Shown piece by piece: positions 34,293 through 45,090 of a DNA stretch of 64,000 nucleotides. Each line of letters starts with the position of its first letter. The first letter of the stretch is position 1. The translations under genes were made by a program, and so were the position numbers. Source of the stretch: Elymus sibiricus (lineage: Eukaryota > Streptophyta > Magnoliopsida > Poales > Poaceae); NCBI GenBank assembly GCA_039707655.1, contig CM077670.1, positions 146,176,001 to 146,240,000 on the forward strand, read 5' to 3'. The notes under the pieces are model-generated. The model searched no databases, had not been told where the DNA came from, and saw only the letters and a list, made by a program, of their open reading frames with translations.

Positions 34293-37200
34293 AGAGAGAG
34301 AGAGAGAGATTCAGACTAGGATACCTAAAAGCAAAATATTAAGATTTGAAACATACTGGATCGCTCACCCAGGATTCATGGAAGTGGTGGATCATGCTTG
34401 GAACAAGCCAATTAAACATGGGAAAAATAATAATGCAGCATCCATAATCTGTCAGAAACTCAAGGCGGTACGTCATGCATTAAGTCACTAGAGCAAGAAA
34501 ATATCTCGATTAAAAGTGGCCATTGAAAACACGAATAAAGCCATTCTGGAACTAGACTCCATGGAAGAACGCCGAACCCTAACCATACCTGAAGGCAACT
34601 TCGGAATATTCTCAAACATCACCTCATCAGACTGCTCCAATATCAGAAAGAGTATTGGAAGAAAAGATGCACAATCCGATGGATTAAATTTGGCGACGAG
34701 AACACCAAATTTTTCCAAACTGCTGCCACTGAGAGATACAGGCGTAACTGCATTGCAACCCTGAAGACTGCCAATGGGGTTCTAGTTGATGACCACGCGG
34801 GCAAAGAATCCATTCTGTTTGAAGCATTTAAACAATGCATGGGTACAAGCACAACCCCGACCATGAAATTCAATCTTTCGGCTCTTCTCAGGCGGAATGT
34901 AGACTTTGACAGCCTCACCACACCCTTCTCGCATGCTGAGGTGGACGTGGTGATCAACGAGATGCCCCCTGATAGGGCCCCAGGCCCTGATGGCTTCAAT
35001 GGGGCATTTCTCAAAGCGTGCTGGCCCACCATCAAACATGACTTCTACAGACTATGTGATGAATTTCATAAAGGTGAGCTTAATCTGGAATGTCTGAACT
35101 ATGGATACATCACATTAATACGCAAGAATAATGTGCAAGAAACGGTCAACGACTTTCGCCCGATCACACTACCCAACTGCTGTCTTAAAATGATCACCAA
35201 ACTCTTGGCCAACCGCCTCCAGAAAATTATTCTGCAAATTGTTCATCGTAATCAATACGGCTTTCTACGCGGGAGATCTATACATGACTGCCTGGCATGG
35301 GCATTCGAGTACATACACCAATGCCAGGCATCACAGAAGGAGATAGTTCTGCTTAAACTTGATTTCGCCAAAGCGTTCGACACTATTGAGCACTCTGCCA
35401 TGATTCAAATTATGGAAAACATGGGCTTCAATGACAAGTGGATCCAATGGATTCAGTGTATTTTCTCTTCGGGCAAATCCTCAGTCCTATTAAACGGGAC
35501 CCCGGGCAAAATCTTCCACTGCAAGTGTGGCGTCAGACAAGGCGATCCGCTGTCCCCTATGATCTTTGTTCTGGCCGCGGATCTTCTTCAAACGGCAATC
35601 AACGAAGCGCTACACAGGGATCTACTAGATTACCCCATTCGTTCTTCCGACAATGGAGACTACCCTGTCATCCAATACGCGGACGACACTATCATCATCA
35701 TGCCGGCTTGTCCAGACCAAGCCCATAAGATCAAAGAGATCCTAGCTGATTATGCCGTGTCCATTGGGCTCAAGATTAATTTCCATAAGTCAACATTGGT
35801 GCCGATCAACACCCCACCTGACAAATGCAATAGTCTCGCCGCTCTGTTTGGTTGCACTATTGCCACCATGCCATTCACTTACCTGGGGCTCCTACTGGGC
35901 ACTATGAGACCGTCAGTTCAGGACATGACACCTCTGGTTTGTAAAGCAGAACGAAACATCACGACGGCCATGTCCTTGATGTCGTACGCTAGCAAATTAT
36001 CCTGATGAACTCCTTGATCACCTCACTAGCTATATTCTCCATGGGCACCATTAAGTTACCTCCAAAAATAATCGATCAACTGGATAAGATCAGAAGACAC
36101 TGCTTGTGGAGAAAAAAGGCCGATGATGGTATTAAGTGCAACTCGCTCGCGGCTTGGGATATGGTGTGTAGACCCAAGAAGAGCGGAGGTCTGGGGATCA
36201 TTAATTTGCGAGTACAAAACGATGCCTTGCTGCTCAAATTCCTACATAAATTTTACAACAGACAGGATATTCCATGGGTGACTTTGATTTGGGACTCTTA
36301 CTATAGTAGCTCAGTCCCGCATGCGACTGACCCGTGTGGATCCTTTTGGTGGAAAGATCTGGTCCACCTTATGCCCATCTATCGAGGGGTGACCAAAATT
36401 CAAATTGGCAATGGCTCATCAGCCCTATTTTGGAAAGATAATTGGAATCAGACAATTTACGCTGAAGCTTACCCAAGGGCCTTTTCATACACTGTGATTG
36501 AAGATGCCTCGGTCAAGGATTTTCTTGCTACTGCTAACCTGCATGCAGCCTTCCATCTTCCCCTCTCAGTACAAGCGCATGAGGAAGTGAGAGAAATCCA
36601 AAACGGAGTGACCGACATTAATCCATCAGAATCACATGACACCTGGACGTGTGTTTGGGGAGGTGAGAAGTTCAAAACCACCGCATACTACAGATTCTAC
36701 TTCAGAGAGGTGATTGCTCATGATGCCTTCAGATGGCTATGGAAGGCTAAATGCATGCCCAAAATCAAAGTCTTTGGATGGTTTCTATTAGCTGACCACC
36801 TTAATACCAGAAACATGCTCAAACGAAGACACTACAATATTGGCAGCAACCTTGACTGCCTGCTGTGTGGCGAACACGTTGAGGAAACGGTGGAACACTT
36901 ATTTTTCCATTGCAATTTTAGCCAAGAATGTTGGAGAACCCTTGGTATTCATTGGACCCCCCATGATCATAGGCTGGAACTAATAAAACAACAGAAGACT
37001 CTTCACCCCTGCGAGATGATGATGGATATATTTTTGGTGTCTACATGGAGCCTGTGGAAAGAACGCAATAATAACTATTTCAGGAAAGTGAGTCCTACTA
37101 CGGCGTACTGGAAACAAAGATTCAAGACTGACTTCTCCAATCTAAGACATAGGGTCCACCCCAACAAAGCGCAGTTTATTACTGCCTTTTTAGATACCAT

Positions 37201-37336
37201 ACCATAGCTATCCTACTCTTAGTACAGGACTCTTTTCCCTAACAGGACTCTCTCTGTTCAAAAATGTAAGTTGTATATTGGATATCTTGGTAATATATAT
37301 GCAGTAGGAACCTCTCCTACTGTTTTCACTGTCAAA
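34293..37336 (+). mobile_element. 5'-truncated LINE with 12 bp target duplication
   Basis: AAAATGAGTGGG at 34281-34292 and again at 37337-37348 flanks the insert, with a short A run at the 3' end. It carries the RT and C-terminal region of a plant L1-type ORF2. ORF1 and the endonuclease are missing, as expected after incomplete reverse transcription. The (GA)n run at its 5' edge (34293-34309) may belong to the insert or have arisen at the junction. Confidence 0.9.
34310..37207 (+). pseudogene. LINE ORF2: reverse transcriptase and zf-RVT region
   Basis: The reading frame starts within the linker before RT. There is a TAG at 34489-34491 and a frame change near 34620. RT is then open from about 34630 through 36005, with the FRPI block near 35155, the motif-A aspartate in KLDFAKAFD near 35357-35380, and the catalytic YADD at 35676-35687. 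A single-base loss at about 36002 shifts the frame; it resumes at 36005 and is open to 37207, including the Cys/His zf-RVT cluster (CLLCG...EHLFFHC) near 36860-36920. The protein would prime reverse transcription at nicked target DNA. The copy is dead. Confidence 0.9.
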
Positions 37337-37348
37337 AAAATGAGTGGG

Positions 37349-37565
37349 GATAACATTTGTTAAGGATCGTATATTTTGAACGTTTAATGATTATGCTTCT
37401 TATATTCATGGATACTATTATGCTGATATTGTTAATTCATCGTTTCTCAATATTTATACCATAAAGAGATTACATGATACACATGTTAAGTAGCATTCAA
37501 CATCAAAACTTCTGTTTTTATCATTTACCTACTCGAGGACGAGCAGGAATTAAGCTTGGGGATGC
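37349..37565 (+). other. Element C 3' internal end with polypurine tract
   Basis: AT-rich and non-coding. It ends CGAGGACGAGCAGGAAT followed by TAAGCTTGGGGATGC (37551-37565), which directly precedes the LTR start TGATACG and serves as the polypurine tract region. Confidence 0.8.
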
Positions 37566-39122
37566 TGATACGTCTCCAACGTATCTATAATTTTTTATTG
37601 TTTCATGCTATTATATTATCAATCTTGGATGCTTTATATGCTATTTTATATCATTTTTGGGACTAACATATTAACATAGTGACCAGTGCCAGTTCCTGTT
37701 TTTTGCTTGTTTTTGGCTTTTCAGAAAATCGATACCAAATAAAGTCCAAACGGAAAAAAAATCTTTAGATTAATTTTTTCTAGACCAGAAGGGACCCTAG
37801 AAGCTTTGGGAGGTGGCCAGAAGAGATACGAGAGAGCCACAAGCTCGAGCGACGTGCCCCAAGGGGGTAGGCACGCCCACTGAGCTTGTGGGCCCCACGC
37901 AGCTCCGTTTGACCTAATTCCAAGCCTATAAATTCCCATATATTCCCAAACGAACAGAACGCAACACGCTATAACTTTTCTGCCACTGTAAGCCTCTGTT
38001 CTTCCGCGATCCCATCCGGAGGCCTTTCTCGGTAATCTGCCGGAGGGGGAATCGATCATGGAGGGCTTCTACATCAACCTTGCTGCCCTTCCAATGATGT
38101 GTGAGTAGTTCACCATAGACCTACGGGTCCATAGCTAGTAGCTAGATAGCTTCTTCTCTCTCTTTCATCTTCAATACCATGTTCTCCTCGATCTTCTTGG
38201 AGTTCTATCCGATGTGATCTTCTTTTGCGGTGTGTTTGTTGGGATCCGATGAATTGTGGGTTTATGATCAGATTGTTCAATGAAAGTAATTGAGTCTTTT
38301 CTGAACTTTATTATGCATGATTGTTATAGCTTTGTATTTCTATCTGATCTATCCATTTGGTTTGGCCAACTAGATTGATTTATCTTCAGCAGGAGAGGTG
38401 CTTTGTAATGGGTTCAATCTTGCGGTGCTCTATATCCCAGTGACAAAGTAGGGGACAAGACACATATTTGTATCGTTGCCAGTAAGGATAAAATGATGGG
38501 GTTTATTCATATTGATTGAGTTTATATTGTCTACATCATTTCATCTTGCTTAAGGCGTTACTCTGTTTGTTATGAACTTAATGCCATAGATGCATGCTGG
38601 ATAGCGGTCGATTGGTGGAGTAATAGTAGCAGATGCAGGCAGGAGTCGGTCTACTTGTCTTGGACGTAATGCCTATATACATGATCATTACCGTGAATAA
38701 CGTCATAACTATGCGCTTTTCTATCAATTGCCCAATAGTAATTTGTTTACCCACCGTATGCTATGTGTTTGAGAGAGAAATCTCTAGTGAAAACTATGGC
38801 CCCCGGGTCTATTTAAACATATTATAAAAACTAAAAATACCTTGCTGCAATTTATTTACTTTTCTTTTATTTTGCAATTTATACTTTTTCCTATACAAGA
38901 TTCAATCCTTGCAATTAACGAGTTCAAGGGGATTGACAACCCTCTTACCCGCGTTGGGTGCAAGTATTTGCTTTTGTGTGTGCAGGTGCTGCTCATGAGG
39001 GTTTGCATGATTCTCCTATTGGTTCAATAAACCTTGGTTCTCACTGAGGGCAATACTTATCTCTACTGTACTGCATCTCCCCTCCTCTTCGGGGAAAATC
39101 GCAACGTAGCTCACAAGTAGCA
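37566..39122 (+). repeat. Element C 3' LTR, complete, 1557 bp
   Basis: Starts TGATACGTCTCC, ends CACAAGTAGCA. The last 1024 bp align to 16837-17858. It is followed by GGGGT (39123-39127), the expected right target duplication, whose partner is outside the window. Confidence 0.93.
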
Positions 39123-39282
39123 GGGGTGCTCGGCTAGTCGGATGGCCGCCCTCTAGGCCGACCCATGGAGCCCCCTAAACCTGTCATTGGTGGGCCTCGT
39201 TCGTCGGATCCTAAAGCTCCAAAAAGGAATCATCTAAACACTTGACGTGCACCTCAAGTTGTAGAAGTAGTCCTCGGGATAC
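39123..39282. other. Unassigned 160 bp between elements C and D
   Basis: No gene and no repeat recognised. Both neighbouring elements appear to be inserted into this sequence, so it may be part of an older element or host DNA. It ends in GATAC, the expected left target duplication of element D. Confidence 0.6.
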
Positions 39283-40269
39283 TGATGTAGGGGTGGAACC
39301 CTGATGTGATGATATTTTCACACTTGGAGGGGGGAAAGGGCAACTTGAGAGAAGAACACAAAGGAAACACTCAATTGACACAAATCCAATCACACATGTG
39401 CTAAATCCACATACACATAAGGGGATACAAGGGTCCAAATCCAACACAAGAAGGTAACAAGGGTAGTTAGTTCATCCCAATCCTTGAAGGAGTTGAGGTC
39501 TTGGTATCCAAGAGGATCTTCCCACAAGGGGGTCTTGGATCCACTAGGGGATCATCTCACATGGAGGCCTTGAACTCCATGGGGAGTGGTGAGTGGATGA
39601 GCAAAACTCAATCTCTAATGAGCTATCACTTTGCTAACCCTAGCTAGAAGGAGGAGAGGGTCTATATATACTATTCCACGAGATAAGAGGGGGGAAGAGG
39701 GGATACATGGGCCTCTGGCCCGGTTAGGCACGCGCAGGTGCCGGATGTCCGGGCTGGGGGCGGATGTCTGGGGCTGGTGCCGGATGTCCGGCCTAGCTTC
39801 GGTCTAGGTACTGTATGCCTCGGATCGGATATCCGGGAGTCTGTCGGATGTCTGGGCTGGTCGGGCCGGATGTTTGGGGTGTCGGCCGGATGTCCGGCTC
39901 CTGTAGTTGTTCCCACGCAGCCTTGGTGTTCTTGCTGCTGTCTTCAGGCGCCGGATGTCTGGGCCAGGGGTTGGATGTCCGACGGCTGTAGCATTTCAGC
40001 GGTCTCCTTCATCGTGCTTCATCGTCCGTGTACTTGGGGTCTTGGTCTTCACTCCGAGCATCTTCGTGGTGGTCTTCCTCGTACCTAAGCAAACATAGCA
40101 TTCCGGATAGAGGTAGTAGACATGTCTCATGTGGATCATATGGAAGCTCGTTAAGGAGAGATGTCACCTTGGTCTCGATAGCTATTGCACGTGCTCGTGT
40201 CATCGGTCCACTTGGCACTTGGGAGACGATAGTAGGTCCATGGGGATGACAGTAGGATGCTCCGCATCA
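39283..40269 (-). repeat. Element D 3' LTR, 987 bp
   Basis: Bounded by TGATGTAGGGG and CCGCATCA, with perfect TGATG/CATCA termini. The complement of a polypurine tract (TCTCCCCCC) follows at 40271-40279, as expected for a minus-strand element. It contains an array of CCGGATGTCCGG-like motifs at 39741-39985. Confidence 0.8.
39741..39985. repeat. CCGGATGTCCGG motif array in element D LTR
   Basis: About nine exact or near copies (39741, 39761, 39781, 39823, 39845, 39866, 39887, 39951 and 39972), irregularly spaced. Each is a quasi-palindrome with CCGG arms. Confidence 0.8.
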
Positions 40270-40279
40270 TCTCCCCCCG

Positions 40280-41547
40280 GGAAAGATCCGTCCTCGGATC
40301 AAAATCCTCATCACCATGGAAGGGAGATAGGTCTTTGACATTGAAGATGTCGCTCATGTTGTACTTGTCGTGCGGGATGTTGATCTTGTAGGCATTGTTG
40401 TTGTAGCATGCTAGCACCTTGAACGGTCCATCAGCTCAAGGTAGGAGTTTGGACTTGCGCTCATTGGGGAAGCGTTCTTTTTGTAGGTGTAGCCACACAA
40501 GATCTCCGGGATTGAAAACCATGTGGTGTTTGTTGATGTTGAGCTTGGTCGCGAGGCGTTGTACTTGGCGCTCGATCGTGTGCCTTGTATCTTCATGCAC
40601 CTTCTTGAGGTATGTTGCTCATGCACTCGCATCCATGTTGATGCATTCTTGTAGTGGTAGCGGTAGAATGTCCAATGGTGACAACGGGTTGAAGCCATAG
40701 ACGACCTCGAAGGGGGACTTTCCGGTGGTAGAATGTCTTGCTTGATTCTAGGCATACTCGGCAATAGGCAAACATTCCTCTCACTCCTTGATGTTCCTCT
40801 AAATCAACACGCGGAGGAGTGTGGATAGCGTCCGGTTGGTGACCTTCGTTTGGCCGTCAATTTGTGGATGATATGTTGAAGAAAATAGTAGCTTGATTCC
40901 GAGCTTAGCTCATAGTGTTTTCCAAAAGTAGCTCAAGAACTTGACGTCGCGGTCCGACACAATCGTCTTGGGCACTCCATGCAATCACAAGATTTCCCTA
41001 CAAAAGATATTCGCAATATGTGAAGCATCGTCGATCTTGTTGCATGGTATAAAATGTGCAATCTTAGAGAAACGGTCCACAAGGACAAATACCGAATCTT
41101 TGCTGTTTTGAGTTCGAGGCAAACCAAGCAAAACATCCATACTAATGTCTTCCCATGGGTGATATGGAATAGGAAGTGGCATATATAGACCATGTGATTG
41201 AGCTTTAGACTTAGCTTTGCAGCATGTAGAGCACCGGTTGGTGTAGTGTGAGACGTCGCGAAACATCTTTGGCCAAAAGTAGTTCTTGAAGAGCGTGGCG
41301 AATGTCTTGTCTCGTCCAAAGTGTCCCATAAGTCCTCCACCGTGAGGCTCTTGCAAAAGCAACAAACGAAGAGAAGACTCGGGGATACAAAGTTATTTCG
41401 CTCCCAAGAAGTGTTAGTTAAGCATTTGGCATAAGGAATCTCAAATGAAACATCATGCGCATACAAGTCTTTAATGTGCTCAAATCCAATAACATTCAAT
41501 TCAAGTTGAGTTACGAGCAAGCATTTGCGGGAAAGAGCATCTGCCAC
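40280..41547 (-). pseudogene. Element D integrase
   Basis: Starts after the RNase H end MADALSRK (41547). The zinc finger H..H..C..C is at about 41325-41215, then the core with SMDVLLGLP near 41150 and SDRD near 40960. The second half is in other frames with stops, and includes the [13 protein letters not shown] block and the GKSPFEVVYGF block near 40710. The C-terminus near 40310-40400 has a KDLSPFHGDED tail. Several frameshifts. No chromodomain was found. Confidence 0.85.
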
Positions 41548-42076
41548 AACATTTTCCTTACCCTTGATATATTTGATAACATAAGGAAAAGACTCAATGA
41601 ACTCACTCCATTTGGCATGACGCTTATTAAATTTTGTTTGACCCTTAAGGTATTTAAGCGTCTAATGATCCATATGGATAACAAATTCACGAGGGCGAAG
41701 ATAATATTCCCACACATGCAAGACTCTCACTAAGCATATAACTCCTTGTCATAAATGGGAAATTAAGTTGCGCTCCGGAAAGTTTCTCGCTAAAGTATGC
41801 GATTGGGCGCTTCTCTTGCATTAACACGCCACCTATGCCATTACCGCTTAAGTCGCAATGCACTTCAAAAGTTTTCTCAAAATTGGGTAAGGCAAGTAAT
41901 GGAGCATGTGTAAGCAAGTTTTTAAGCTCATGAAATGCAGCATCTTGGGAAGGACCCCAAATAAATGGTGCATTCTTCTTACTCAATGTGTGCAATGGTG
42001 ATGCAATGGTGCTAAAATCCTTCACAAAGTGATGATGAAATCCGGCTAGGCCAAGGAAACTACGCACTTGAAGCAA
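41520..42076 (-). pseudogene. Element D RT C-terminus and RNase H
   Basis: The frame 42076-41687 begins with the RSFLGLAG block of RT and covers the N-terminal RNase H (SGNGIGGVLMQEKRPIAYFS). The remainder to 41520 is shifted. The first RNase H aspartate appears as DLSG in place of the usual DASG, so the strand carrying it is altered. Confidence 0.8.
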
Positions 42077-42136
42077 GTTGGTTGGTTGTGGACAAGTTTC
42101 AATAGCATCAATTTTAGCTTCATCTACTTGAACGCC

Positions 42137-42557
42137 CTAAGAGGAGACTACAAATCCCAAGAAAACAACTTTATCAACACCAAAAGTGCATTTTTCCATG
42201 TTCGCATAAAGTCGCTCGTTTCTAAGAACTTGCAAGACGTCTCTAATGTGTTTCACATGGTCATCAAGAGATTGGCTAAAAACCAGGATATCATCAAAGT
42301 ATACCACAACACAAATGCCAATATATTTTCGAAGAACATAGTGCATCACACACATAAAAGTGCTAGGAGCTTGAGATAAGCCCATAGGCATGACCAACCA
42401 TTCATATAAGCCAAATTTGGTTTTAAAGACCGTTTTCCATTCATCACCCTCTTGCATGCGAATTTGATAGTAGCCACTTTTAAGGTCAATTTCTTAGAAA
42501 ATGGTGGCTCCACTAAGTTCATCTAGCATGTCATCAAGGGCGTGGAATGGGATGACG
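42137..42557 (-). pseudogene. Element D reverse transcriptase core
   Basis: 42457-42137 is open and holds the KTKFGLYEWLVMP block and the catalytic YFDD near 42310. The preceding stretch (42557-42458) encodes the DDMLDELSGAT and EIDLKSG motifs in shifted frames, with a stop at the position of the usual Ser-Lys. Confidence 0.85.
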
Positions 42558-43697
42558 TTATCTAACGGTGATAGCATTGATGGGACGGCAATTGGAACAC
42601 ATGCGGTAACTACCATCTTTCTTAGGCATAAGAATAACCGGAACGGCACATGGACTTAAGCTCTCGCGTACATACCTGGTTTCCATGAGATGTTGTACTT
42701 GCCTTTGGATCTCCTTGGTCTCGTCGGGGTTGACGCTGTAAGGTGCCTTGTTCGGTAAAGGTGCGCCGGGGATGAGGTCGATGCGGTGTTCGATTCCGCG
42801 AAGTGGAGGAAGTCCCGGAGGTAGCTCATCGGGGAAGATGTCCGCGAATTCCTGCAATAAATGAGACAACACCAAAGGTAGATGTTGTGAAGTATTAATC
42901 CTCACCGCTTCATCTTTGCACACAACTACAAAGTGAAGAACACTCGATGGGCTCTCGATCACATCCCTCATGTCTCTTTTGGTGGCTAAAAGCACTAAAT
43001 CTTTCTTGTCGCTCATCGTGGAGTCACTCATTTTTGGCTTGTGGCGCTCACTCTCTTTTTCGTGGTTCGCTCGCTCACTATTCTCTCCATGATGGGTTGA
43101 AGATTGCTTGTCGGTGATGACTTGACTTGGCGACATGGGTCGAAGCACGTACTCCTTGCCCTTCATATTGAAGCTACAGTGATTGGTCCGATCGTTGCCG
43201 ATGACGCCGCAGTCGAATTGCCAAGGTCTTCCTAGGAGGAGATGGCATACGGACATGGGAACCACATCACACTCCAATGTGTCTTCGTATGCGCAATTCT
43301 TGAAGGACACTTGAACGGTGTGCTCCAGTTGAATGGTGCCGAAGTCACTTAGCCATTGGACCTTGTAGGGGCAAGGGTGCTTCTTCTTGAGCAATTGTAG
43401 CTTGGAACATAGCTCGACGCTTGCCAAATTGTGGCAACTTCCGCCGTCGATGATGACCTTGACGGAACGTCCTTGGATGCCTGCTTTGGCATGGAATATG
43501 TGGCAACATTGATCCTCATCTTGTTGTTGTTGAAGTGTCAAGACCTTGGAGACAACGAGAGCGGGGCTCGGATCATTGCTGCAAAAGACTTGAGCATCTT
43601 CATCTTCATTCACTTGTCGATGCATGGCCACGTGATCAAGTGCTTCCATTTCTTCTTCGCTCATTGAGTCATAGGAGCCATCGTCATTGGCGATCAT
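42558..43697 (-). pseudogene. Element D protease and N-terminal RT
   Basis: Open over 379 codons. The retropepsin motif IIDGGSCHN sits near 43455-43425 (DGGS variant), LLGRPWQ near 43220, a charged linker follows, and then the start of RT (FADIFPDELPPGLPP, near 42850) to MPKKDGSYRM near 42620. The frame is lost at the RINAITVR-type motif. Confidence 0.85.
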
Positions 43698-44200
43698 GGT
43701 GCGCTGTGTGGAGCACTCAAAAGACTTGTGGCCTCTGCCCTTGCAAGTGAAACATTGGATGGAGCTTGTCTTGGCGGTAGCATCCGTTGTAGGAGATGAT
43801 GACGAAGCTCTCTGTTTGGAGGTGCTTGAAGTAGGATGACTCGAAGATGTCGAAGGTTGCTTGGAGCTTGACTTGTCACCGGTAGTGGGTGTAGCTCGAG
43901 TAGTAGTTGTAGGAGTTGTAGTTGTGGAAGCTTGAGTTTATGAGCCGTATGTCTTGGAAGTGTACTTGGAGTACTTGAAGTCTTCTTGCACTTGGCGCTC
44001 CGCTTTGGTTGTTTGGTGCACTAGCTCGAGGAGGTTGGAGTATGGTTGGAAATCCTCTATTATCTTGATTGGATGGTTAAGACCATTCAAGAAACGCGCC
44101 ATAGTTTGTTCATCATCTTCCTTGACGTTGGCTCGTATCATGGCAACTTCCATCTCTTGGTAGTATTCTTCTACCGACTTTGTGCCTTGCTCGAGGAGTT
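43698..44200 (-). pseudogene. Element D gag C-terminal part
   Basis: 44200-43938 encodes the end of the capsid (GTKSVEEYYQEME through ARFLNGLN). A stop at 43938 precedes a Ser/Thr/Pro-rich linker, and a CCHC zinc knuckle CFTCKGRGHKSFEC lies at about 43755-43712. The capsid coding is cut off at 44200 by the CACTA terminus. Confidence 0.85.
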
Positions 44201-44870
44201 CACTGGTACAGCGAGCTGCTATACAAATGGTTTTTACCCCCTTTCCACGACAGAGTTTTAAACCGTCGCCTTGCCTGTGTGTGCGATAGGGGGGACCTTC
44301 CCACATGACCCAGAAACCGTCGGGGATAGGGAGCGCTGATGCAGACGCGTTGCCAAATGTAATCGTATGTGATGCAGGAACATATCGCACACACTATATT
44401 CTAGCATACGTTTGGGATTGGCGATCAATCGCCCACGTCTCTCATGAGTCAAACGTTTCTAATTGCGCAGGGAAACCAAACGGTGTTTCACATTGGACCG
44501 TTTGCAAAATAGTACCTAAGGCACACGGGCCATCATAGAAACTGTGCGTGATATGTGGCCCATCGCACACGAGTATTATATGGCAATCGTCTGCCATGCA
44601 TGACATCATTGCACATGTTTCCAGAACAATTTACGAGTGGGATTGCATTTAGCATTGGGCACGATTTCGTTTAAGCTCTCGTGTGCGATAATGTGCTATC
44701 ACAAACGGTTCAGGAGCCCCTACGCACACGTAGAAGTGCTGCAAATCGTCTGCGATTTGTTGTGTATCACCGACGGTTGCACTATGAGTGACATGTGCTT
44801 TCCATTCTGGATCGCACACCCTCATTTAGTCGAACTATGTGCACATCAATGGCCAGGTTAAAGCAAAAAA
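44201..44870. repeat. CACTA terminus with subterminal repeats
   Basis: Short motifs TCGCACAC, GCGATA and their complements recur (e.g. 44283, 44386, 44561, 44684, 44729 and 44812) in both orientations. This is the typical layout of transposase-binding subterminal repeats in CACTA elements. Confidence 0.75.
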
Positions 44871-45090
44871 TATTGCATTTGAATTGCCCTGCAAAAAGCA
44901 AATTCGCCATAATATGCAATTGAACAAATAGTGTCCACAGGAAGAACATTCATCAGAATTTGCAACAATATGCAATTGAACAAATGCTAGCTAAATTCCA
45001 CTGATTTATCGACAAATGTAGTACATAATCATAGTGTACGAAATACGAAGACCTCATCATATGGAAAACAATGCATCCATGCGTATATGT

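Larger units (their letters stand above)
16837..39122 (+). mobile_element. Element C: Athila-lineage, Sabrina/WHAM-like non-autonomous gypsy element
   Basis: Seen: partial 5' LTR (16837-17858), primer binding site, decayed gag, protease, long non-coding internal region, polypurine tract and complete 3' LTR (37566-39122). No RT or integrase of its own is present. The gag and protease sequences and the LTR start TGATACGTCTCC are ones I associate with Sabrina/WHAM elements of Triticeae (recall, not searched). LTR copies differ at about 56 of 1022 aligned positions by hand count (5.5%). Nested in it are B and A, a (TA)n-bounded cluster and a LINE. Confidence 0.85.

Noticed and set aside
39123..39282. 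Host gene fragment between elements C and D
   Set aside because: Only 160 bp, no open frame worth noting and no recognisable motif.
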